From positions 34,368,355-34,432,354 of the forward strand of contig OZ038462.1 of assembly GCA_964036295.1 (NCBI GenBank): DNA of 64,000 nt. Direction: 5' to 3'. The notes beneath the pieces are model-generated. The model searched no databases. It saw only the letters and a program-made list of their open reading frames with translations, and was not told the origin of the DNA. The translations under genes were made by a program, and so were the position numbers. The stretch comes from Plumapathes pennacea (taxonomy: Eukaryota > Cnidaria > Anthozoa > Antipatharia > Myriopathidae). Below, piece after piece: positions 45,518-56,352 of this stretch; position 1 is the stretch's first letter; every line of letters starts with the position of its first letter.

Positions 45518-48500
45518 ATGGCCAAGACGGGCGTGGCTTTCTCCGGTGGCGGTATCCGGTCAGCGGCCTTCTGTTCCGGAGTTCTGCGCAGACTCCTTCA
45601 GTGCGGCATCGAACCAGACTACCTGAGCTGCGTATCAGGGGGTGGTTACACAGGCACGGCCTACTTGGACTGGAAATACCGTCACGAGAAGAAAGATGAT
45701 CCCGAATGGCACAGAGAGTTCTTTGAGCACATGCGCAGCCGAACTGGTATACTCTGTGATTGGCAAAACCCGATACAAGGCGTTATCGACACACTCATTA
45801 TCACAGCATTGGTTCTGTTTGTGTCTGTTGTCACGCCGGTTGTCATGTGGGGTTCTCACGCATGTCCAATAGCTTTTTGCATTGATTTCTTCGCTGGCGA
45901 CATCCTCCGTGCTGGCATACACGAATGTGTTGAGTTCCAGGAAGCAGATGTCTATTCTTCCTGCGTCGTCCAAGAAAAAGCCAAAGCCCATAAAAGAGCT
46001 TTACTTTTTGTAGTCTCACTCGCGCTGTATGTCTTGTTTTTCCTATGCACACAATTGTCGTCCTATTTGAGCGGGCTGACTCAGCTTATTTCATCTCTCT
46101 GCGGTTTGTTGTTCGCCTTCACATTCCTCCCTTGGTTTATTCACAGCTTCCTGGACAAAATTCCCGGTCTGATGCAGTTTGGCGTTCTCGCCATCAGCAG
46201 CCTTCTGTGGTTCTTTGCTCCCGTTCTTCGTCGCAAGGCATCTTTGGTATTGATCGTTTACACGTTCGCTTATGTAGTGCACTGGCGCGTGTATAAGCGC
46301 GATGTCTTGGCCATCAAATATTCGGATGACAAATTTTTGGTGCTTCTGTTTATTTCGGCGCTGGTAATGTGCTTCGCTCCCTGGCTTGGTGGATTTCAGC
46401 AGCATCTATTTCATGTCTATAACAGGTAGGTCTTATTTGCAAATGACGCCCAGAGATGCGCCGGCAAGTTCCCCGCTCTGCCGTTGAAACAAATTACATC
46501 GAGTTTACATCAAGAGGAATGTCTTCTGCAGTTTACGACACACTTGATTGGCTTCAAAATTGGATTAAGTTCGGCCGAAAAAGTACGGCGTCTGAATCAA
46601 ATGGAGGGGAATTTCTTGATTTGGGTCGACCCATGATTGACGTCTAAACTGGGCCTATAGACAGAAACACAACAACGAACTTGCATCGTTCCTTTTCATT
46701 TTTCCAGGTGGCGACTTCAGAAAGCGTTTTATACCCCAGAAAGCATTGGAAAATGTGGATGCGCCGGGATTCGTTGGTACGACTACTTCCCAGGAAAAAG
46801 CCTTTGCACACCCAAACAGCATCTTTCGCAAAAACACGTGCGTTCGTTGTATCTTGCCGATTTGGAGAGCATGAAACCACAGTACATTTCCAACATCGTC
46901 GTGAACGAATGGCGAGATCATAAAGATGACAAGATACACTACGATCTTCTGACTATGAGTTCAACAGAAATTGAAAGAATTGATTGCCAGCCAGAAAACG
47001 AGGAGTTTACAAACAAGTTGACACCACAAGATATTAAACTTTCCAATGCCATGGCAACGTCGGCTGCGGCTGTGTCGCGGCACATGGGTGCTTATGAGGA
47101 GTCCACCAAATCCATTAAACACATCCAAACAATTCTGGGGTTAGGAATGGGCGCCACCATGGTCTCTGATCTTGCCCGTGAGAGGAGAGAGGGCTGGTGT
47201 TTAAAGGCAAGAAAGCTTTTTTCACCTTTCTGACTTGAAATTTGAAGAAAACATTTTACTTTCTGCACCCATCGCAATTGGACTTTGTAAAATGTTGCCG
47301 TATACAGTACTGTACAAAGTGACTAACAAAATATCAATACGACATTCGCAGGCATCCTCTCGCTCCGTGTAGGTTTCCGAAAGGTTGGATGCGGGGGATG
47401 TAGTGGTTTGGGTTAAATACATTTTCTCTACCGAATAAGTTACTTCCGCCAAGTGTCCGACTTTGCGTGGGAGTATTTGGCTTTAGCTGCACGTAGTTCA
47501 AATTATATTATTGTTGTCATTCGCAACGGACATTCCATCAGTCTTTACATGAAGGAGGTCGGCCGAACAGACTGACAAAATTCAAACTCTTACCCCAGTT
47601 ATATTTCCTCCTCCTTTTTTCATCCGGTCTAATTTGATCCTTTCTTTTCTAGGTGCTCCCCTATGTCATCGAAGCTGTCCGTGTACTTCCGCTTGCTGTC
47701 CTACTATTATTTTATTTCTGTGGCGGTGGAGGTCCGTGGCTCGTACCCATCGGTGTTTTTGTTTTTGTGGCTATCTTTGTTCTTTTGACTGCTGCAGCCG
47801 TGCCCAACACCGGACATAGTCATCCGGGACGCAGAGAAAAGATTACGAGGTACTTGCCAAGATCAGAATAACTGGAATAGGCTAAGCATTCATTTGTTCG
47901 TACGCCAGTTTCAATCCAAAAGTTAGTGGAAATGCCACTTAAAGAATTATTTAACTTAATACCAAGTTATTCTTATTGAGTGTTATTCGCCGCTTTTAGC
48001 AAGCAAATTGGCTTGGTATGGTAAAGCTTGCCTAAAACTGTAAGATACTTTGATTAGTTGAAAGCTCATCATTAAAGCTCAGTGGCTGTTTTTAATGTCG
48101 ACCATTTTATTTTCGTAAAGGTGGCTTCTGGTCCATGTGCCTTTTTGCCGCTACATGCGTGAACTGCTCGGCATTATCAACACAGGACCAGCACCTCCAG
48201 CCATTTTACGCCTCAGTGACGGCGGCCATATTGAAAACCTGGCCCTCCTGCCTCTTTTAAAACGAAGGCTGCAAAGGATTGTAGTCGTGAATGGCGGCTA
48301 CACACCATCAGACCGTCGCTATGGAGACGATCTTGTGTACGCGCTGGAGCTGGCCAGGGAGAAGTTAAACTGTTCCTTCCTCAGTATGGATGGACGTGAC
48401 GTGTTAGCAGACATCAAGACCAACTTTGCAAACATCGAGGTTCAACAGCCGCGGAACTACAAGTTCATAGTAGAGTACTGCGACAAAGAAAACAGGTTCA

Positions 48501-48847
48501 GCGAAGCAACGAAAGGAGAAGTTATCCTTATTGCACCACGTCACCCTAAAAAAGGCCAACAAACTGACAGCGTGACATGGGCACAGACGTTGCGTGACAT
48601 CAACATAGACATGTGGGGGTCTGGGCCTTATTTGGAATCTGAAGAAGTCGACCGCCTCACGTTTTGCTGCTGCGAATGTTGTCACGGCAGATCGTTCGGC
48701 GGCATTTCTACGTTTCTGTGTGGCGTGTTTCCACACCACGTAACCTCAAACCAATTTTTCACCCCTGCAATGTTCAGCGCTTATCACCGGGAGGGTTATC
48801 GCGCATGCCTAGAGGCTTCTTCCGCTGAATTTCTGAAAACCATTTGA
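45518..48847 (+). CDS. patatin-like membrane hydrolase, copy C (4 exons, 776 aa)
   Basis: Paralogue of A and B on the opposite strand. Exons: 45518-46425, 46708-47206, 47653-47849, 48121-48847, total 2331 nt, phases 2,0,2. Intron 2 has a GC donor (AAG|GCAAGA) in place of GT. Start MAKTGVAFSGGGIRSAAFC; nucleophile Ser40 in CVSGGGYTG; Asp about 568 in LRLSDGGHIENLALLPLLKR. Membrane segments are as in A (for example LIITALVLFVSVVTPVVMW and LFVVSLALYVLFFLC). Cys-rich tail CCCECCH is kept. It is 25-29 residues shorter than its sisters, partly from a shorter region before the Cys-rich tail and an earlier stop after EFLKTI. Exon 4 resembles copy A more than B. Start chosen by alignment with the sisters. 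Confidence 0.87.
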
Positions 48848-49563
48848 GCCGTCGAGATAGGAAATATGCTTTTTGAAAAGTATAAAGCAAGGGGTCCCTT
48901 TTCAAGCCTCAGGTACAAAAAGGTATAGGAAAACAAAGCTTTTTTGTATTTTGAAGAGACGGTGGGTTCTAAAATTCGTCCATCAATTGAGACTTTCACA
49001 AAAGTCGCGTTGTCGTCTTCCTGTTCTAAGCATGCCGGGGGCAAAATTTTACAAGAAGTATTACTAAAAAAAAAACTATAAAGGTCCCTGAAAAGCCTGT
49101 TCACCCATGCCAAATATCGATTGCTGAGTACTTTCTCCAAGACACCGAATCTAGTGTTCGGACATATGTTTCGATTGGCAAAGAACAAACTTTTATTTAT
49201 TTTTCTAATACATAATTGATTTCTTTGTAAATTACGACCGGACACTTAAGTCCTGTTACAATACAGTAAATTGCACATCAGTACACATCACAGCATATTA
49301 TTTGTTACGTATGATCGCGTATCTTGCTGATTTCATCTCATTACAGTACGTCATGTCCATTATATAAAATTATCGAAATAGAAAAAGACAGCTATGTGCC
49401 GCTGAGTTCCATTAAGGCTGGTCCACACAAGTAAAGCAAGCGCAAAACGGAAGCGTAAGAGAATGGAAACGTTTTCATTCTCTTGCGCTTGGTTTACCGT
49501 TTGAACTAGCCTCTAATTTTTGATTGTCCTCAGTAACTTGCTTTTCACAAGCATCTGGGAACT
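48848..49563. other. convergent spacer, copy C and phosphodiesterase gene
   Basis: 3' ends of two convergent genes. No exon recognised. It contains a hairpin at about 49452-49492 (AGCGTAAGAGAATGGAAACG / TTTTCATTCTCTTGCGCTT) next to a GGTCCACACAAGTAAAGC block, probably a fragment of a TGGTCCACAC-type inverted-repeat element. Confidence 0.5.
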
Positions 49564-52500
49564 CTAGCCTAAAGCGAGCAACACCATGAAAATGCTAAAC
49601 AAAAGGTGCGACAGAGACCAGACTTCGCGTCCACCGCTGTTCGGATTGCTCGTGGGAGCTACTGTAGTCGGAGTGATTGGTCGGTCTAGTTTCTCCAACA
49701 TCCGGGTCACGTTGTCTGTGATCAGGCGCTCCACGCCCTGCTTTATCAACCTTGCAATCTTTGGTTCACTGGCTTCCCAGACAGCCTCGCTTTCGGACAT
49801 GCTATATAAGGTCCAGGCCCCGGCGCTGATGGAGGGACTGTAGTTGGTAAGGAGGGTGTGAAACGTGTCATTGGAGTAGAGCGGATTGTCGTAAATCTTG
49901 TAGTCCATGTCCACGAAGGAGCCGTTGATGGATTTTAATATTGCGCCGCTCTGGAAGATAGACAGCAAGAATTCGGTACCGTTGGGAGACATTTTGACGC
50001 ACTTAGCCATCCCTGGGAGCTTTCCAACAACGTCTTTTAAAGTGTTGGCGTATTCTGGCTTCCAGAAGTCTCGCTTGTAGAACATCCCCACTGACAAGGC
50101 GGGGTTTTCTTGCTTGGCAGCCAGGCACTTTAAGGGATCAAACGAGTTGATCATGACCCGTCGCTCCAGCTCCAGTTCCCTGACCAGCTGAGCCACTGCT
50201 TTGCCAACTGCTTTACTTTCAGTGACATTCCGTGTGTAACTTGGTTTTATCTGCCAAGAAAACAGTCAGTGGTGCTCCCATATATGTCGTAATTATAGGC
50301 ATATTGTTTTGAGCGTTTTAGTCTTGAATACGGTATAGATTTTGTCCTTTTGGTCTGGAATATTTTGATCGGACACAACAAAGGAAATTTGGGGAATAAT
50401 TTGAAAAAGTATATGTGAAATAGCAATTGTTTTAAATTAAATCTGAATCAAGGTTAGGGTTTTGTGAACCGTACGGCATGCGCATTCACACTCAACTTCT
50501 CAACCATCCGGGCACTTAAGCCCTATTACAAACCCAGGCAGATTGAAAAACACCAGAATCCTCTCAACAGCTCCCTCTATTCCTTACCCACAACATGGCG
50601 TCGACTTCAAATTCAGCCCATCCTAACACTCTACATAAACCGAGAAAGTCAAACAAGGATGTCACTAATTTCTACAGGTGCTAACCTCAAGGTACATCAG
50701 CAGTTCACTTTGTCGCACGGCCTCAAGGACATCCCTCAGCAGGGGAATCTTCGCATAGTTTTCAAAGTGCCATGTTCGATTTCCTGCAAGGAAAAGAGGG
50801 TCGCTGGATATTAGCCGTTCTGTGACTTGTAAACTGGCTGGCGCCGGTATCCAGGACTCCCTGTCTTGGCTATACTGTGAGCAGTTCCTCCTCTTCCCTT
50901 CAAGATCGTGTAGTATCAGAAGCGGCGGAAGCGGAGCGACCTGCAGCGGAAGTGACGCAGGGCGCCCGGAAAACGTCCGCCCTCTCTGTGCTGGGCGTTC
51001 GCTACATAATCTTATATAGAGCAAATAAGAGACTGCTTCGCACTCACCTTTGACCATCGTCTTTTTAATATTCAGTTTTCGTATTTCCTCATAAGTCATT
51101 TCCCACATAAGGTGCTTCTCACCTGTCAGGAACTGCAGGATGCAAGGACGCAATATTAACGTCTTTGTTGGTTCTTCCTGGCTAGACTGTGTGCATTAAC
51201 TCATTCACTCTCAGAGTCATCAGCTTTAGTTTCTCGTTTCTCACCGGAGTCACGGTATCATACTGTTAGAAACCTTTGTTCAGATCAAAAACCAGATACT
51301 TAACTATCAGTTCTCACTCATTTTCTTCTCCTAAAAGTTCAGAAAATCTGCACTTTTAGCTTGGGACTGAAAGGGTTAAGACGACGTTTTTGTTCACTTC
51401 AAACATCCAAAATATTCGTCCTCGTCGTTCTCCTCAAGGTCGCGACGAAATAATTTTTGGCAGCTTTACCCACAACATGTGCGTGTCCCGGGGGGGGGGG
51501 GGGGGTACTAAAACGGGCGTGGCTTGAGCTTACTTTGACCCCTAAAAGGTACCAATTACCAAGAATTTAAAGTTTCGATGCTTTAAATTGCTATAAAGAG
51601 GACAGCAGCAAGCACTTTATCCCTTGCTGTTTTCAATCAAAAAGAGTTCATTCGATTGACACCTGACCCCTAAACGATACCAAGTCGCATAAAAATGTCA
51701 AAGTTTGATGTTGAGCACCCTAAGCGGTACCAAAACCGTATTTATGACCCCTAAGCAGTACGACGAGCATCCCCGTCCTTCCATATATGGGAGTTTCCCC
51801 CGGGGGGTGCGAGTCTTACGTAAATTTATGGAAAATGAGGAGTGTGACGCAACTTTCATGGAAAATGCGGAGTCTTGTGTAATTTTTGTGGAAAATGCGG
51901 AGTGTGACGTAACTTTTTTGGAAAATGCGAAGTGTGGAAAATGTGGAGTCTTGCGTAATTTTATGGAAAAAACGGAGTGTGACGTAACTTTTATGGAAAA
52001 TGAGGAGTGTGGAAAATGCGGAGTCTGACGTAACTTTTATGGAAAATGCGGAGTCTTATGTAAATTTTATGGAAAATGCTAAGTGTGACGTAACTTTTTT
52101 GGAAAATGCGAAGTGTGGAAAATGCGGAGTCTTACGTAATTTTATGGAAAATGCGGAGTTTGATCGCCAAAGCACTGAAAGTTAAAGTTCACGAACCAAC
52201 ATAATTGCACTTGGCCTTACACCAAATGGCTTTGAGCTGGACCACATTTTTATGTTGCAGAAAAACCATGACTCTTGTTTCTTTGATAAAGTGCTGCTTG
52301 GAAGTCTCATCAGAACAGAAGAGTTTCTTCACCACCACTTGCTGTTCAGCCAACCTTGTGAGGTACACTATACTGACCACGGCCAATCTCTTCTTTAGCA
52401 CCGATGTCCTCCCACTTAAACTGGGGTATTGCAGCATCAATTGCGCACTTTCGGGGTACAGGTTTAGGAAAAGGGAACATTGCAATAGTATTGCTATTGC

Positions 52501-54452
52501 TGATTCCAGTAAAACCTTAACTAATCTACGTTCTGCGTTCACTGATTTCCACGGCTGTTTAGAAGTGTCATTGTTGACATGATCTATCATTTCTTTTGCC
52601 GTAAACAGCAACCTTCGATCTGGTCTTGGAGGCAACCGTTTACACAATGTGAAAATTAAGCAAGAAAGAAAAAGGAAAAAACGCTGAGCCGCTTCGCAGT
52701 TTTCGACATTGTTCCATCCAACAATGATACAATTATTTTCTCACGAAAGTGGCTGAGGTCACACTAGAAACTTAAAGCGCGCTTTAGGGGTCGAAATCGT
52801 GCTTTACGAAACCGTACGATTTAATCACGCTTTAGGAGACGTAATGTCCAGGTTTCCTTTGGCTGTCAAATATGACAGCCAACATCCGAATCCCATTAAA
52901 GGTTTCACCCGAAAACCCGTGGATCAGTTTTTTTTTCTGAGCACATTGCCCGTCGCAAATGTTATCATAGCTCTCTTTGCTATTTTTTACTGTTGATTAG
53001 AAAACTTGTTTGGTGTAGGCGATTCAAAAGAATTAGGACTATCTTACTTCTGAGACAACGGAGGAGAAGGATTGGCCACAACCGAGAGCACGGCCGCCTG
53101 TTAATGTGGGTTTTTCCAAGACCGCAACATTGGTTTTCATCAATTCCCCTGCCCTAGAAGCGGAATGGAGGAGGCATTTTCGGATATCGAGAGAAACATT
53201 TGCTAGCATTTGTCAACAAGTCGGACCAGAGATCGCCAAGGAAGACACCAAAATGCGAACTTGCTCAAAAGTCCGGAAAGAACGTGATTCTATTTCCAAC
53301 GCATCGTGATGATCAACTTGCGGAATTGACAGCGGCTTTTCCGAGCGTGCATGTGATTGGTCAGCAAATCGAGCTTTCACTAAAGCTCGTACTAAGACGT
53401 ACTTTTTGAAGCGCTTTAGAACGAGAGTTACATGTTTGAACTTTGCCGCTATTGGTATCGCTTTACATCCTCCTCCCATGCGGTCTCCTAAAGCGCGTTT
53501 TTTACGGTCACACACAGATTTAGGCTAAAGCGTGATAAAGCAGCACTAAAGCGCGCTTTAACTTTCTAGTGTGAGCCTGCGGCATCTCTTTCGGTTGTGA
53601 ATTTTCACCCCGGGGGTGAAAACATCGGCAGGAATTTCTACCACTAATACTGGCCGCAGCGGCTCTAAATTAATACAAGGGACACAGGAGACAACTACTA
53701 ACGGGTAGCGAACGTTTAGTTTGAGTTTCAATATCAAATTCTATGATTTTCCGTGGATCGGTAAAATCTCCATGTACATTTCCTTATAATCTTGAGTTGC
53801 GCAACATTTCTTCACCGAGCTTGGGCCGCCTGTGCTGTATTTAAAAGGATAAGTGATGATTCTACGAGATTTTTCCAACACTCCGCATTTTCCATAAAAA
53901 CTACACAAGACTCCGCAATTTCCACACTCCGCATTTTCCATACTCCGCACTCCGCACCCCACTCCACATTTTCCATCCAACCAGACAACTTTACTAACAT
54001 TAAAATGAAAAATTGACAAGACGACCCCAACATCGTGCATTCATTCATTCAGAATTTGTGTCCGTTGATCGTAAATTGATAGTCAATAGAAACCCTTGAG
54101 TTGTTCTGATATAAACATGTGGTTCATAACGTAAACATGACCTGTGACTCACAGTTGTGTCGTCGTCGTGGAACAAGACCAGTTGGTTGTCTTTTGTCAG
54201 GTAAACATCGAGCTCAAAGCCGTCTGCGTTGGTGTCCATTAAGCTCTTGAATCCCTCCAAGGTGTTCTCCTGGAAGATCATCGGGTTTCCTCGGTGCCCG
54301 ATTACCAGAGGTTTCGTCTTGGAGGAGAACATGTTCGTCTTGGGCACGGGCTGAACGCGCTCGTCGGAGAAGCACTCGGCAGCTTCCGCGATGTTTCTTC
54401 TGTCCAGCGACAGGAAAAACACCACGATGAAGAAGTGCAGTAATCCAGCCAT
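49564..54452 (-). CDS. glycerophosphodiester phosphodiesterase, secreted or GPI-anchored (4 exons, 427 aa)
   Basis: GDPD-family enzyme, expected to hydrolyse glycerophosphodiesters such as glycerophosphocholine to glycerol-3-phosphate and an alcohol. Exons on minus: 54452-54153, 51132-51048, 50897-50686, 50250-49564; total 1284 nt in one frame. The exon 3 acceptor is the least certain, fixed by phase. Exon 1 has a signal peptide (MAGLLHFFIVVFFLSL), then the catalytic block VIGHRGNPMIFQENTLEGF, FELDVYLTKDNQLVLFHDD, i.e. the HRG His, the E/D metal ligands and the second His. Exon 2 continues with FLTGEKHLMWEMTYEEIRKL and exon 3 with KIPLLRDVLEA. The C-terminus (LSHLLFSIFMVLLALG) is a short hydrophobic tail after a Ser/Thr/Pro-rich linker, as in GPI-attachment signals. 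The last exon diverges from well-known GDPDs, so substrate is unknown. Confidence 0.85.
51196..51379. mobile_element. TTAACCCTTTC palindromic repeat, copy 3 (GDPD intron 1)
   Basis: Starts TTAACTCATTCACTCTCAG and ends TTGGGACTGAAAGGGTTAA; interior TTTCTCACCGGAGTCACGGT and CAGTTCTCACTCATTTTCTT match 21295-21508. Confidence 0.65.
51489..51803. mobile_element. poly-G/C-ended element, copy 1 (left end lost; GDPD intron 1)
   Basis: A 16-base G run at 51490-51505 is followed directly by GTACTAAAACGGGCGTGGCT, TTGACCCCTAAAAGGTACC and so on, ending ACGAGCATCCCCGTCC ... ATATGGGAGTTTCCCCC. Compared with 56891-57274 it lacks the left terminal repeat and the first TTGACCCCTAAGAGG block. Confidence 0.7.
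51823..52162. repeat. 30-bp tandem array, TTATGGAAAATGCGGAGT unit
   Basis: About eleven to twelve degenerate units of about 30 bp, alternating endings GTGTGACGTAAC and CTTACGTAAT after a common GGAAAATGCGGAGT core; some units are compressed to 16 bp (GGAAAATGCGAAGTGT). The open frame across it is a repeat artefact. Related units appear at 53868-53965, about 55098-55124 and 55908-55970. Confidence 0.9.
52189..52647 (-). pseudogene. protein-kinase N-lobe fragment in GDPD intron 1
   Basis: A minus-strand frame of 152 codons ends with a stretch like a kinase N-lobe: QVVVKKLFCSDETSKQHFIK supplies the Val-Val-Lys of the ATP-Lys strand, ETRVMVFLQHKNVVQLKAIW the helix-C Glu and the H-x-N-V-V-x-L segment. 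The frame stops just past that point, at the edge of the 30-bp tandem array, so hinge, catalytic loop and DFG are missing. No glycine-rich loop is obvious upstream. Probably a retained or transposed exon fragment. Confidence 0.5.
52757..53576 (+). mobile_element. PIF/Harbinger-like DNA transposon remnant (GDPD intron 1)
   Basis: Terminal inverted repeats GGTCACACTAGAAACTTAAA and AACTTTCTAGTGTGAGCC (left and right ends), with AAAGCGCGCTTTA palindromes just inside both, delimit about 820 bp. Inside, 53106-53309 encodes a fragment with WRRHFRISRETFASICQQVG, similar to the helix region before the DDE nuclease of Harbinger/HARBI1 transposases. The catalytic DDE part is absent, so this is a non-autonomous, internally deleted copy. 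Class assignment rests on that short match. Confidence 0.65.
53868..53965. repeat. dispersed TTTCCATAAAA/GGAAAATGCGGAGT units
   Basis: Three or four units of the 30-bp repeat family in inverted orientation (ACTCCGCATTTTCCATA) relative to 51823-52162. Confidence 0.7.
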
Positions 54453-54712
54453 CAGTACTCGCCTTGTGAATCAAATATGTGTAAATTGATACGACTTCAC
54501 AAGAATCTTGGCTATTAAATTACTTCTTTGACTGCTTCAAACCCCCGACCGAGACTACAGTTCGATTTGAAAACGAAAGTTTTCACACGGCTATGTTTAA
54601 AACCCGGAACCGGGAACCCGGGAACCGGGAACCGGGAACGGGGAACCGGGAACCGGGAAGCCAGTGACCGCTCATTACGCCTGTCTTTCGTTTCATCATT
54701 GCATGGTGCACG

Positions 54713-55475
54713 ATGTCGGAGCAAACTGAAGGGTAAGCTAAGAAATATTCATCCTTTTGAGTCGTCCACAGTATACTTTTACTCACTGAAGATATTTTTA
54801 ATCCTTAGAGACAATGAAGTGGATCACGAAAGGGGGACGACATCTTCAAGGTGAGGAGATCAGCTTTTTATGTATGATTCAAAGTCCGTGCGCGAGAAAC
54901 AAAGCAGCCTATAATTTTATTATTTGCTAAACAAGCGTGCTTCTTGGACCTTTAGATGCATTGTTTTTTTCTTTATCGGAGCCCAACTTTGAAGTCAATA
55001 GGCTACAGAAAGACGAATTAACTACATTACACTTTTGGAAAGAAAAATCGCTACGCGGTTCTCAGATTTTCCATATCACACAACATACGTAACTTTTTGG
55101 AAAATGAGGAGTCTTGTGTAATTCTTTCAATTTATGTAATTCTTTCTTTCAATTGACAGTCAAAGCTTTTAACTCGAAATCTTATCAACAAACCATTTAG
55201 CATGTAATGAGAGTTTACCTTTTGGTCGAGGGTCTGTGTCGAAAGTTGAGGGTAACATGTCGATGGTTGAAAAGAGATCCTTTAATTTTTGTTTTCCCGA
55301 CAAAAGAAGATAAATGAAATGAAGCAAAACTCTGAGTCGCAGCTATCAGTGAAAACAGGAACAGATTGATCTAATTAGCTACTTATACTAACATCTCTGT
55401 TGTTACCATATCTATTTTAGATTTCGGGAGCCCGCCTACAAATCCGGCACAGTAGTTCGTTTGATCATGAACACG
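54713..55475 (+). pseudogene. truncated gene start, SMC5-like first exons (left arm and spacer)
   Basis: Three exon-like segments join in one frame: 54713-54732 (ATG to AAGG before GTAAGC), 54809-54850 (TTAG acceptor, CAAG before GTGAGG), 55421-55475 (TTTTAG acceptor, ACG before GTAGTT). Together they give 39 codons beginning MSEQTEGDNEVD; the third reads FREPAYKSGTVVRLIMNT. The G-T-V-V-R strand and following Met resemble the G-S-I-V-R-x-x-M-x-N strand opening the SMC5 ATPase head. No Walker A exon follows before the right arm. Either a truncated SMC5 fragment or the 5' end of an unrelated gene; the match is short. Confidence 0.4.
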
Positions 55476-56214
55476 GTAGTTAACTATTCTGTGTGTTTAA
55501 CTTCGGAATGGAAGATTAGTACTTCAAACTCAGGTACTGGTGAAACATGACTCACCAAACATCTGGATCAGATAATAGCCGACAGGCAGGCGCCTGTTGT
55601 GTAATAGCTGTCTCATACGTGAACTACTGCGAATAGTCTGACTTAGAGGGAGTTACCGTTTCTCCAGTGATCATAAAAGGTTATGGGATCGTTATGAGTA
55701 TCCTTACATGTTAGACCAGCGAGAAAACTTAGGCCTTAAGACTGGAATGTCCGGCCGGACAGAAATATGAGGGACGTTTCAGTTTGAGACACCGGCAGTT
55801 ACCCAATCAATCCAAGAATCTAAGATTTAAACAAAGTCCGCAACAAAGCGAAGCTGTTTTTAAAAGGAAAAGTGATGATTAGATTTAAGATGAGAGATAA
55901 GTGATGACGAGATTTTTCAACACTCCGCACTTTCCATAAGAATTACATAAGACTCCTCATTTTCCATAAAAGTTACGTATGTTGTGTAATATGGAAAATC
56001 TGAGAACCGCGTAGCGATTTTTCTTTCCAAAAGTGTAATGCAGTTAATCCGTCTTTCTGTAGCCTATTGACTTCAAAGTTGGGCTCCGATAAAGAAAAAA
56101 ACAATGCATCTAAAGGTCCAAGAAGCACGCTTGTTTAGCAAATAATAAAATTATAGGCTGCTTTGTTTCTCGCGCACGGACTTTGAATCATACATAAAAA
56201 GCTGATCTCCTCAC

Positions 56215-56352
56215 CTTGAAGATGTCGTCCCCCTTTCGTGATCCACTTCATTGTCTCTAAGGATTAAAAATATCTTCAGTGAGTAAAAGTATACTGTGGA
56301 CGACTCAAAAGGATGAATATTTCTTAGCTTACCCTTCAGTTTGCTCCGACAT
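56215..56352 (-). pseudogene. second copy of the two 5' exons (right arm)
   Basis: Minus-strand duplicates of the left-arm exons: 56352-56333 and 56256-56215, same lengths (20 and 42 nt), same start codon and splice borders. The third exon found in the spacer lies in the other orientation, so this copy has no visible downstream partner. Confidence 0.55.

Noticed and set aside
48796-49245. 149-codon minus-strand frame past the end of copy C
   Set aside because: It overlaps the last codons of copy C antisense and continues through non-coding 3' sequence; no recognisable domain and no splice partners.
51705-52185. Two overlapping frames rich in FMENAEC repeats
   Set aside because: They are translations of the 30-bp tandem array; the repeat is non-coding elsewhere and units vary in length, which would shift frame.
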